Assembly: GCA_027448805.1 (NCBI GenBank)
Contig: DAIDMU010000083.1
Span: 1-38,729 of the forward strand
Source of the DNA: Sulfurimonas sp.
GTDB lineage: Bacteria > Campylobacterota > Campylobacteria > Campylobacterales > Sulfurimonadaceae
Reading direction: 5' to 3'
DNA length: 38,729 nt
Both the position numbers and the translations under genes were made by a program. The number at the start of each line of letters is the position of its first letter. Position 1 is the stretch's first letter. Under the pieces are notes generated by a model, which worked only from the letters and a program-made list of their open reading frames with translations, did not search any database and was not told the DNA's origin. This document shows positions 8,083 through 15,935 of this stretch, piece by piece.

Positions 8083-8297
8083 TTGTACTCCGAAATAGTC
8101 GTTATGTCCACGCCTCTTTCTTTGAGCTTGTATCCTATCTCAAGGACTATTTTGTTATATTTTTCGGTCTGTAAAAACCCTTCATAGGCATCCATCTTTT
8201 TTTCATACACTTTTGCCGCAATGTTTTCTATCTCCGAGAGTGCTTTTTGCAGCTCTTCGTCTAAATCTTCAACGGTCTCTTCTAAAAAATCTTCCAT
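8079..8297 (-). CDS. Small acidic helical protein, unknown
   Basis: A 72-residue, strongly acidic, probably all-helical protein. The N-terminus (EETVEDLDEELQKALSEIEN) is glutamate-rich and likely a coiled coil, followed by a more basic segment (KYNKIVLEIGYKLKERG). No family recognised and no cysteines. It has a short upstream spacer with an AGG-type ribosome-binding site and converges on flhX with overlapping stops. Coding is supported by clean codon use and by filling the space between flhX and the divergent promoter region, but the evidence is limited. Confidence 0.5.
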   Translation of the reverse strand: MEDFLEETVEDLDEELQKALSEIENIAAKVYEKKMDAYEGFLQTEKYNKIVLEIGYKLKERGVDITTISEYN

Positions 8298-8359
8298 TTT
8301 ACCTATCCATTTTTAATACTTGATTTTTGAAGCCAATTATATAATAACAACTTAACTTA

Positions 8360-8390
8360 TTGTGATATTCTAGCAAAAACATAATATAAT
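8360..8390 (+). promoter_or_regulatory. Promoter for the first EAL-HDOD gene
   Basis: A perfect TATAAT at 8385-8390 lies 26 bases before the ATG at 8417, with TTGTGA (8360-8365) upstream at 19-base spacing as a weak -35. An AAGGAT ribosome-binding site follows. The region also serves the divergent small acidic gene. Confidence 0.55.
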
Positions 8391-8416
8391 TTACTTTTTA
8401 CAAGTAAGGATTTTAC

Positions 8417-9664
8417 ATGAAAAACATCTATTTGGGACGTCAGCCAATTCTTGACATAGATGAAAGTCTGAACTACTACGAGGTTCTCTACTCTCAAGAG
8501 GATAAAGCCGACAGCTACGCGCAAAATGACTACAGATCCGCTATGGTTATCAGCACTATATTAAATAAATTTGGGACGTACGAGATTTTGGGCGGACGCA
8601 GAGCGTTTGTCAAGATAGGCGAAAAGTTTCTTCTAAGCGATATCATTTTTACAATTCCGAATGAATTTTTCATCTTCTCTGTGCTTGATGAGGTGCCAAT
8701 GAGCGAGAGAGTTATCGAGCGTCTGCAACAGCTAAAATCAAAAGGATTTGTTTTGGCGATTGACGAGGTAGTTCTTGATGAGGCTGCTCTAGATAAGTAT
8801 AGAGATGTGTGGAGCGAGCTCTCATTTCTCAAAATAAATCTACATGCAGATTTTATAAACTACGAAGAGACAAAAAAGATTATAAAAGAGATAAAATCTA
8901 AAGGCGTCAAGGTTGTAGGCACTAAAATAGAGGATGAAAAGAAGCTTGAGAGAGCCAAAGATTTAGGGTGTGAGCTTTTTCAAGGCTACTTTTTCTCAAA
9001 ACCAAAAATTTTTGAAAACGAAAAATATGATCCGTCACAGGCAAATATTTTAAGACTCTACACTCTGCTTATGGAGGATACTAACATAGATGAGATTGCG
9101 GCCGAATTTGAAAAAAATCATGCTCTTACCGTTCAGCTTCTTAGGTATATCAACTCCGGTATTTTTCATTTTAAAAAGAAGATATCTTCAATCCATCATG
9201 TTTTGGTACTTGTGGGAAGAACGCCTCTTGCACAGTGGCTGATGTTTATGATTTATGCAAAAGCGGTTTCAAAAAATAACGAAATATCTCCTCTTATGCT
9301 TATGGTAAAAAACCGTACAGGGTTAATGGAGTCGATTTTTAAAAAGATAAAACCGGAGGCAAGAAGCAATATGCTTGGACAAGCCTATTTTGTCGGTGTT
9401 TTATCGCTAATAGATACCATATTCGGAAGAAGAATGGAGACTATTTTGGATGAAATGAACGTTGATGACGCAGTGCGTGATGCGCTGCTTTATGACAAGG
9501 GAGTTCTTGGCGAGATATATGCTCTTGTCAGAGATATAGAGCAGTTTAACACAAAAAAGGTATCGGCTTTTGAGAAAAAACATCAGCTGCCGGAAGCCTC
9601 TTTTCGCGATTTGATGCTTGAGAGCATGAGAGAAGTTACGATTTTTGAGGATTCAATTAAATAG
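8417..9664 (+). CDS. EAL-HDOD protein, degenerate phosphodiesterase
   Basis: A 415-residue protein of the YuxH-type architecture: an EAL-like barrel (about 1-200) followed by an HDOD domain (about 205-400). Active EAL enzymes hydrolyse cyclic di-GMP, but the signature residues are changed here: EAL is EVL in NYYEVLYS, the DDFGxG motif is DEVVLDE, and KxD is KIN in LKINLHAD. Catalysis is therefore unlikely; it may bind c-di-GMP or act as a scaffold. The HDOD part (LLRYINSGIFHFKKKISSIHHVLVLVG) lacks the HD metal ligands, as normal for HDOD. The next gene is a close paralogue in tandem. Confidence 0.85.
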   Translation: MKNIYLGRQPILDIDESLNYYEVLYSQEDKADSYAQNDYRSAMVISTILNKFGTYEILGGRRAFVKIGEKFLLSDIIFTIPNEFFIFSVLDEVPMSERVIERLQQLKSKGFVLAIDEVVLDEAALDKYRDVWSELSFLKINLHADFINYEETKKIIKEIKSKGVKVVGTKIEDEKKLERAKDLGCELFQGYFFSKPKIFENEKYDPSQANILRLYTLLMEDTNIDEIAAEFEKNHALTVQLLRYINSGIFHFKKKISSIHHVLVLVGRTPLAQWLMFMIYAKAVSKNNEISPLMLMVKNRTGLMESIFKKIKPEARSNMLGQAYFVGVLSLIDTIFGRRMETILDEMNVDDAVRDALLYDKGVLGEIYALVRDIEQFNTKKVSAFEKKHQLPEASFRDLMLESMREVTIFEDSIK

Positions 9665-9692
9665 GGCTCTGTTTTTTTAAATTAAATTAAAG

Positions 9693-9725
9693 TTTACTCA
9701 TGAAACTAAGCTCTTTTTGAGTAAA
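9693..9725. repeat. Inverted repeat between the EAL-HDOD paralogues
   Basis: TTTACTCA (9693-9700) and its exact complement TGAGTAAA (9718-9725) are separated by 17 bases. The right arm overlaps the likely -10 TAAAAT (9722-9727) of the second EAL-HDOD gene. It could be an operator or a weak terminator hairpin for the first gene. Eight matching bases in AT-rich DNA may also be chance. Confidence 0.35.
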
Positions 9726-9761
9726 ATTCACCAGCAAAAAGATAGTTTTTAAGGATTTTGT

Positions 9762-11015
9762 ATGCAAAGCCTATATTTTGGATGTCAGCCGGTTATTAAT
9801 ATGGATGGAGTTCTTGAATTTTACGAATTTCTCTACACACAAAAAGAGCACTCAAATCAAGAGAATTATTTTATATTTGCAACCATGCTCAACGATGTTT
9901 TAGGTAAAGTCGGAACAAAAGCGGTTTTGGGCGGGCATAAGGCATTTGTAAAGGTAGATGAAAAACTGCTCTTTAGTGATAAGATTTTTACAATACCGAA
10001 TGAATTTTTCATTCTCTCTTTGATTGATGAGGCAGAGGTAAGCGAAAATATAATAAAAAGGCTGGAGCAGCTAAAAAGCAGTGGTTATCTCTTAGCCTTG
10101 GACGGCTTTTCTCCGGAGGGCGATGGCATACAAAAGTATGAAAAGCTCTTAGATAAAATCTCTTTTGTAAAAATCAACATTGGGGATAGTTTTGTAGTTA
10201 ATGAAGAGAATAAGAGAAGTGTCGACAGGATAAAAGAGAAAAATATAACAGTTGTCGGCACAAATATTTTGGACAAATTTAATTATGAAGTTTCAAAAAA
10301 ATTAGGGTGTGAACTTTTTCAAGGTTACTATTTTTCAAAAGCAAAAGTGTTTGAAGATAAAGAGTATAAAGCGCCTCGTTTGGATCTTTTAAAGCTTTAC
10401 TCCCTGCTTGTTGAAAATGCGGAGCTAGAGGATATAACGGCAGAGTTCAAAAAAAACAATGAAATCGCTCTTATGCTGCTTAAATATATAAATTCCGGTG
10501 CATTTCACTTTAAGAACAGAATCTCGTCTATACACCATATTTTAACTCTTGTGGGAAGAGAGCCTCTCGTAAAATGGCTAATGCTGGTAATTTATTCACT
10601 CTCTAAATCATCAAGTGCAAAAATTTCACCGCTGATGTTGATGATAAAAAACCGTACGGAGCTAATGGAGAGAATCTTAAAAGAGGTTATGCCAGACGCC
10701 GGCAAAAGTATGTTAGATCAGGCCTATTTTGTCGGTGTGCTCTCGCTTATAGATGCGGTATTTGAAGAGAGTCTGGAAAAAATATTAGATGAGATGAACG
10801 TATATGATGTTGTCAGAAATGCTCTTCTTAAAGATGGGGATATTTTGGGTGAAATATATGCTCTGATTAGAGATATCGAGGCGTTTAAGCCTGAAGCTGT
10901 GACAGATTTTGAAGAGAAATATGAGTTGTCAAGCGGTGCAATCGGCAAAATTATAATAGAGAGCATGCAGGAAGTTACGGCTTTTGAGACGGCAATAGCC
11001 TCAATTGAAGGATAA
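9762..11015 (+). CDS. EAL-HDOD protein, paralogue of the preceding gene
   Basis: A 417-residue paralogue of the gene at 8417-9664 with colinear EAL-like and HDOD domains and many shared blocks (IPNEFFI, LGCELFQGY, YINSG, ISSIHH, LMLMIKNRT, AYFVGVLSLID). The EAL motif is EFL in FYEFLYT, the DDFGxG position reads DGFSPEG, and KxD is KIN, so phosphodiesterase activity is not expected. Divergence is spread along the whole length, which suggests an old duplication rather than a recent copy. It has its own AT-rich promoter region and ribosome-binding site (AAGGAT), and is followed 6 bases later by ywbE, with which it may be co-transcribed. Confidence 0.85.
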   Translation: MQSLYFGCQPVINMDGVLEFYEFLYTQKEHSNQENYFIFATMLNDVLGKVGTKAVLGGHKAFVKVDEKLLFSDKIFTIPNEFFILSLIDEAEVSENIIKRLEQLKSSGYLLALDGFSPEGDGIQKYEKLLDKISFVKINIGDSFVVNEENKRSVDRIKEKNITVVGTNILDKFNYEVSKKLGCELFQGYYFSKAKVFEDKEYKAPRLDLLKLYSLLVENAELEDITAEFKKNNEIALMLLKYINSGAFHFKNRISSIHHILTLVGREPLVKWLMLVIYSLSKSSSAKISPLMLMIKNRTELMERILKEVMPDAGKSMLDQAYFVGVLSLIDAVFEESLEKILDEMNVYDVVRNALLKDGDILGEIYALIRDIEAFKPEAVTDFEEKYELSSGAIGKIIIESMQEVTAFETAIASIEG

Positions 11016-11021
11016 GAAAAG

Positions 11022-11213
11022 ATGGACGGCACAAAAAGAGCAAATATTAGAAGCGGTATGAGCGTGGCAATCGTTCTTAAAGAGGATCAATCAAGCGGAC
11101 GGCTGACAAGCGGAGTAGTCCGTGATATTTTAACCTCCTCTGCAACCCACCCTCACGGCATTAAAGTTCGTCTTATGAGCCGTGAAGTCGGACGGGTCAA
11201 AGAGATATATTGA
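11022..11213 (+). CDS. YwbE-family small protein
   Basis: A 63-residue protein matching the YwbE (DUF2196) family: GTKRANIRSGMSVAIVLKED near the start, then a THPHGIKVRL core and EVGRVKEIY at the end. The family is a small, basic, beta-rich fold often encoded beside DEAD-box RNA helicases; RNA binding is a reasonable guess but its function is not established. It lies 6 bases after the EAL-HDOD gene, and its TGA overlaps the ATG of dbpA by one base (TGATG), so it is probably translated together with dbpA. Confidence 0.85.
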   Translation: MDGTKRANIRSGMSVAIVLKEDQSSGRLTSGVVRDILTSSATHPHGIKVRLMSREVGRVKEIY

Positions 11214-12583
11214 TGAAGAGCAGAGATTTTTCAAACCTTCCTCTTACCAAAGAGATGCTTCATAACCTAAATGAGATAGGTTATAAGGAGATGACGCCGA
11301 TTCAAGAGGAGAGTTTGCCCTCTATACTTGATGGCAGAGACGTAATCGCTCAGGCAAAGACCGGAAGCGGCAAAACAGCGGCATTTGGCATAGGTCTGCT
11401 TCATAAGCTCCAAGTTAAAAAGTTCAGAGTTCAGTCTCTTATACTCTGCCCGACTCGTGAACTTGCAGACCAAGTGGCAAAAGAGCTCCGCATGCTTGCC
11501 AGATTTTCACATAATATAAAGATTTTAACTCTATGCGGCGGAACTGCTTTTGGACCGCAACTAGGTTCGCTTCGCCACGGTGCGCACATAGTCGTCGGAA
11601 CACCGGGACGGATTTTAAAACATCTCAAAAAAGAGACACTCTCGCTTGAAGATGTTGACATGTTGGTTTTGGATGAAGCGGACAGAATGTTGGATATGGG
11701 TTTTAGCGAAGAGATAAATGAAGTTTTGGGCTTTGTTCCAAAGACAAGACAGACGCTTCTCTTCTCCGCTACCTATACTGATGAGATAATGGGCATCAGC
11801 GCATCAATCCAGAGAGATGCAATAAATATAAAAACAACATCAACCGAAGTTGCCAACAAGATAACAGAGCGATTTTATGAGGTGCAAAACTCTCAGAAGT
11901 TAAATACGCTTATAAATATTTTGAGCAATTTCAAACCAGAAAATGTTATAGTTTTTGCTAACACGAAAGCAGAGGTTCAAGAAATAGCGGACACTTTGCA
12001 AAAAAACAGGATTGACGCACTCGCTATTCACGGTGATTTGGAGCAGTATGAGAGAAATGATGTGTTAGTTCAGTTTGCTAACAAAAGCTGCCCTGTGTTA
12101 GTTGCAACGGATGTTGCGGCACGCGGACTTGACATCAAAGAGCTCTCTATGGTTATAAACTACGACCTGCCTCACGGCGAAGAGACTTACACTCACCGCA
12201 TAGGCAGAACGGCAAGAGCCGGAATGGAAGGTTTGGCTTTTACTCTCATAAGTCCGTATGAAGCGGACAAAGCCGATGAGTACAAAAACGAGAGCCGTCT
12301 TTTTGAAGATGCAACTGCTCTAAAAACTCTTAACGGCTTTGAGATGAAACCGCAAAATATAACGCTGGTTATTGAGGGCGGTAAAAAAGACAAAGTCCGT
12401 GCAGGAGATATTTTAGGAGCGCTTACCGGTGAAGCAGGACTAGGCGGAGGTTCTATCGGAAAGATAGATATCTACGACAAACAGAGTTATGTAGCCATCG
12501 AAGCATGTAAAATAGATGAAGCCTTTGAGAAGCTCAAAAACGGAAAAATCAAAGGTAAAAAGTTCTCAGTTTGGATTCTCTAA
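11213..12583 (+). CDS. dbpA: DEAD-box RNA helicase DbpA
   Basis: A DEAD-box ATP-dependent RNA helicase of 456 residues with the expected motifs: Q motif (MTPIQEESLP), motif I AKTGSGKT, PTRELA, TPGR, DEAD in LVLDEADRML, SAT in LLFSATY, and HRIGRTARAG. The C-terminal 75 residues (VIEGGKKDKVRAGDILGALT, then GSIGKIDIYDKQSYVAIE) are the DbpA RNA-binding domain that targets helix 92 of 23S rRNA, so the role is late 50S ribosome assembly. The better start is ATG at 11213, overlapping the ywbE stop, rather than TTG three bases earlier. Confidence 0.92.
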   Translation: MKSRDFSNLPLTKEMLHNLNEIGYKEMTPIQEESLPSILDGRDVIAQAKTGSGKTAAFGIGLLHKLQVKKFRVQSLILCPTRELADQVAKELRMLARFSHNIKILTLCGGTAFGPQLGSLRHGAHIVVGTPGRILKHLKKETLSLEDVDMLVLDEADRMLDMGFSEEINEVLGFVPKTRQTLLFSATYTDEIMGISASIQRDAINIKTTSTEVANKITERFYEVQNSQKLNTLINILSNFKPENVIVFANTKAEVQEIADTLQKNRIDALAIHGDLEQYERNDVLVQFANKSCPVLVATDVAARGLDIKELSMVINYDLPHGEETYTHRIGRTARAGMEGLAFTLISPYEADKADEYKNESRLFEDATALKTLNGFEMKPQNITLVIEGGKKDKVRAGDILGALTGEAGLGGGSIGKIDIYDKQSYVAIEACKIDEAFEKLKNGKIKGKKFSVWIL

Positions 12584-13083
12584 AATATATAAACCACTAC
12601 TCAGAAGCCACTAAAAATCAGGTTTTGGAGCTGATAAAAGAAGATAAGTTGGCCCAGCACCTTAAAAAGAAGTATCCCTCGTCGCACGGCATAAAAACAG
12701 ACAAGGCACTCTTTGCTTATATAAATGAGCTTAAAAATGCCCATATGAAAAATGTAGCCACCCTCAGTAAAGCTCTTTATGACGCAAAGATAAATGTTAT
12801 TCACAATGCTTTGGGTACCCATCATATTATCTCAAGAGTTCAGGGCTCGAAACTAAAGAGCAAAAACGAGATTCGAATAGCCTCGATGTTTAAGAGTGTG
12901 CCTGAGGAGTTTTTAGAGATGATAGTGGTGCATGAGCTCTCACATTTTAAGGTCAAAGAGCATAACAAAGCGTTTTACAATCTATGTGAGTACATGCAGC
13001 CCTCTTACCATCAATTAGAGTTTGATGTGAGGCTCTATCTTACGCAGCTGGATATTTTTGGCAAGATAGAGGAGTGGAATTAG
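12571..13083 (+). CDS. YgjP-like (DUF45) zinc metallopeptidase
   Basis: A 170-residue protein with a zinc-binding HELSH motif (about 121-125) in EMIVVHELSHFKVKEHNKAF, with H131 as the probable third ligand, as in YgjP/SprT-type proteins. A substrate is not known for this family. The gene overlaps the end of dbpA by 13 bases and is read from TTG at 12571. That start is the weakest part of the call: no clear ribosome-binding site precedes it, and translation could be coupled to dbpA. It is shorter than typical YgjP (about 220 residues). Confidence 0.7.
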   Translation: MDSLKYINHYSEATKNQVLELIKEDKLAQHLKKKYPSSHGIKTDKALFAYINELKNAHMKNVATLSKALYDAKINVIHNALGTHHIISRVQGSKLKSKNEIRIASMFKSVPEEFLEMIVVHELSHFKVKEHNKAFYNLCEYMQPSYHQLEFDVRLYLTQLDIFGKIEEWN

Positions 13084-13126
13084 ATTTGCTTTGTCTTTTA
13101 AATATATAGCTCTGAAGGAGCAGTTT

Positions 13127-13936
13127 TTGAGAGACGATATTTGTTTGGCTCTAATTAGAAGAGTGGTTGATTCCCAAAAAGATTTGATAATTATTTTTCA
13201 TAACAGTGAGCCTATTTTGGTAAACAGAGCCTTTGATAATTTTTTTTCAGTCTCGTCACTTGAGGAGTACAAAACAGAGTTTGGTCTGTTTATTGACAAT
13301 TTTGTTCCTCACCCGCACTATTTTCACAAAGATAAGATTAAAGACGGCAGCAGCTGGTTTGACGCAATCTTAAAACTGCCCGAGATGGAGCGCGTCGTAA
13401 GTATGATGACGCCAAGCTATGAGCCGCATGCTTTTGCAGTACATGTAGATAAAATAGAGGAGTATGTGATTGGGGTATTTGAAGACATTACACAAACTCT
13501 GATAAAACGTATTATGATTGAAAACAATGCAAATATCGACAAAGAGAGCGGTGCTTACGCCAAAAACTATTTTTTACAGGTTGCGCAAAGTTATCAGGAT
13601 GCGGTTGTTTTTAATGAGAAGATAGTGAGTGCTATTTTAATCAAGGCAAATAAAAAAGACGGAAGCTGCGTTAGCAGTGACGGCAATATCTTAAGGGCGT
13701 TGGTTAGCCATTTTAAGAGTGTTATACGCCAAGATGATATGCTGATTCGCTGGAGTGATAATGCCTTTTTGCTTATATATCTTGTAGACAATGCAAAAAG
13801 CGCACAGATGATGCTCGATAAGCTCTATGTTATCTCCAAGGAAGATGAGATAAAAGGGATTGATTATTTTTTTACTCTAACAATTCAAGAGAAAAATGAG
13901 AAAATTAAAGCATTTTTGAGAAGGATTGATGGCTAA
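13127..13936 (+). CDS. PAS protein with degenerate GGDEF domain
   Basis: Start chosen at TTG 13127 because AAGGAG (13115-13120) sits six bases before it; an in-frame TTG at 13091 has no such site. The product is about 269 residues. The first part (KDLIIIFHNSEPILVNRAFDNFF) reads as a PAS sensor domain, ending at AVHVDKIEEYVIGVFEDITQ. The second part aligns in outline with a GGDEF domain: DKESGAYAKNYFLQVA replaces DxLTGLxNRRxF, and RWSDNAFLLIY replaces RxGGDEFxxxL. The GG[D/E]EF residues are missing, so no cyclase activity is expected. It is probably a c-di-GMP-related sensor or partner protein. It converges with the cyclase at 13938. Confidence 0.65.
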   Translation: MRDDICLALIRRVVDSQKDLIIIFHNSEPILVNRAFDNFFSVSSLEEYKTEFGLFIDNFVPHPHYFHKDKIKDGSSWFDAILKLPEMERVVSMMTPSYEPHAFAVHVDKIEEYVIGVFEDITQTLIKRIMIENNANIDKESGAYAKNYFLQVAQSYQDAVVFNEKIVSAILIKANKKDGSCVSSDGNILRALVSHFKSVIRQDDMLIRWSDNAFLLIYLVDNAKSAQMMLDKLYVISKEDEIKGIDYFFTLTIQEKNEKIKAFLRRIDG

Positions 13937-13937
13937 A

Positions 13938-15865
13938 TCAATCCTCTTCTTTGGCAAAGAGACAGTATCTGTTCCTTCCGCTCTGTTTTGCCTCATACAT
14001 CGCCGTGTCCGCATTTTTAAATAGAGTCTGCTGGTCAAGTCCGTCCTCGGGATAGATGGCAATACCTATCGAGGCTGTAACAAGCATATCATTTCCATTA
14101 AACTTGCATGGGGTCTCGATTATTTTAAGAAGTTTTTCCGCTATGTGCGAAGCGCCTGAAGAGGACGTATTTGGCAACAGAAATATAAACTCGTCGCCGC
14201 CAAGGCGTGATACTGTATCGACCTCGCGCAAAATAGCTTTAAATCTGTTTGAGAGTTCAATAAGCAGGGCATCGCCGGCATCATGTCCGAGTGTGTCGTT
14301 TATCTCTTTGAAATGGTCAAGATCTAAAAATATAATGCTGAATTGTTCACTGTTTCGCTTTGCATCGCTGATGACGTATTTAAGACGCTCTTCAAGCTGA
14401 AATCTGTTTGGAAGACCGGTAAGAGAGTCAAAGTTTGCAAGAAAGTGGATGCGCTCTTCTGAGCGTTTTCTATCGGTAATATCCTCTTTTATGGCCATAT
14501 AATGAGAGATTGTTCCATCTGTTTTAAAAATCGGTGCCGCCTTAACACCCTCAACGTACTCATTCCCGCTTTTTGTTCTGTTTATAAACTCCCCGTGCCA
14601 CGTTTTTCCGAGTTTTAATGCATCCCACATATCATCATACGATTTTGAATCTGTTTTGCCGGACTGTAAAAAGCGCGGATTTTTGCCAATGGCTTCATTT
14701 TTGCATAACCGGTAGTTTCGCTAAAAGCTTCGTTGACATACTCTATATTTCCATCAAGGTCCGTAATTATAATAGTGTTTGGGCTCTGCTCAACAGCTTG
14801 GGAGAGCTTTGTCAGCTCTTGGGCTTGGTTTTTTAACATATATCTGCTGTTAAAGAGCATCAAGATAATAAAAAGAAGTATGAACTGAATAACCAATCCG
14901 ATGGCAGTCATTAAAAGGGGATAGAGGGTGTCTGTGGATTTGTCAAACTCTCTTGTGCTTGAGAAGCGTATGTGCCACGTTATATTGTTTAGTTCAATAG
15001 TTTTTTCGACCTTGAATTTTGATTTGTATGAGTTTGGTTTGAATGACTTATAAAGCAGATGTTCTTCAGAGGTATCAGTATCATCATATATTTCAAAGTT
15101 CAAAACAGATGATTTTAAAACGATTTTATCCATAAGGTCGTTCATGCGAAAAGGGCTGTATATAAAGCCGACAAGTGCCTCGCGTCTCTCATTTACGCTC
15201 TCTAATTTTGCCCCTTTTTTGTACAGTGGCAGATACATTAGCATTCCAGCCTGCACATCCTTGTCAATCTCTTGAACAAGGGTTACTTTTTTAGATAATG
15301 ACGCTTCCGCGGTGTCCCTTGCTCTCTCCATAGCAGCTCTTCGAACAGGCTCTGAAAACATGTCGTACCCGATTGCCGCCATGTTTCGCTCATCCATGGG
15401 TTCAAGGTATAGAATAGAACTATAAATTTCACGTTTGCCGGATGGCTTTATAGAGAATGATTCAAATCCCTCGTTTTTCATCTCTTCTTCTATTTGTGCC
15501 ACTTCCGATGGGGTAATCATTTTTGAAAAGCCGATGCCCCGAATACTGGGATAATTATTTTTAAGATTTAGAGCTTCTGCAAAATCATGCCACTCTTTAC
15601 GGCTTACATGTTCGCTTCCTTGAAAGAAGCCTACTCCGCCTTGGAGAAGCGTTTCGTACTTCTGCATTCGCTTATTGATTCTATCTATATTTTCATCTAC
15701 GGCAGTTTCAAACTTTTTTGTAGCAATTGAATTGTAATAATTATGAGCTACACTCCAAATAACAGTTCCGACAAGAAGCGAGAGCAGAATCGCTAGGGAG
15801 ATAGTTGCTTTGTTGTATAAGAAACCGTTTCGTAGTAGCACCGAAAAGTGATTGCTTTTTGTCAC
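13938..15865 (-). pseudogene. CHASE-PAS-GGDEF diguanylate cyclase, split by a one-base frameshift
   Basis: Two overlapping frames together encode a 642-residue membrane diguanylate cyclase. The upstream frame (15865-14615) has a membrane segment near residues 20-40, a periplasmic CHASE domain (with YPSIRGIGFSK), a second membrane segment near 315-340, and the start of a PAS domain (AVEQSPNTIIITDLDGNIEY). It then runs into unrelated residues. The second frame (coding to 13938) continues PAS exactly (NEAIGKNPRFLQSGKTDSKS) and carries an intact GGDEF domain (RLGGDEFIFLLP) with an RxxD inhibitory site (REVD) five residues before it. The break is at a five-base T run (14698-14702; A run in the gene); one more base restores the frame. 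It could be a mutation, phase variation or an assembly error. Confidence 0.85.
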
Positions 15866-15935
15866 GCGCCAAACCCTGTCATTTAGTTAAATATATTTTA
15901 CATGTTAGCATAAATCAAAAATCAGTTTACTGAGC

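Noticed and set aside
14698-14702. Programmed ribosomal frameshift in the diguanylate cyclase
   Set aside because: The run has only five A residues in the coding strand and does not form an X-XXY-YYZ heptamer in the right frame; no downstream pseudoknot was evident. A plain indel is simpler.
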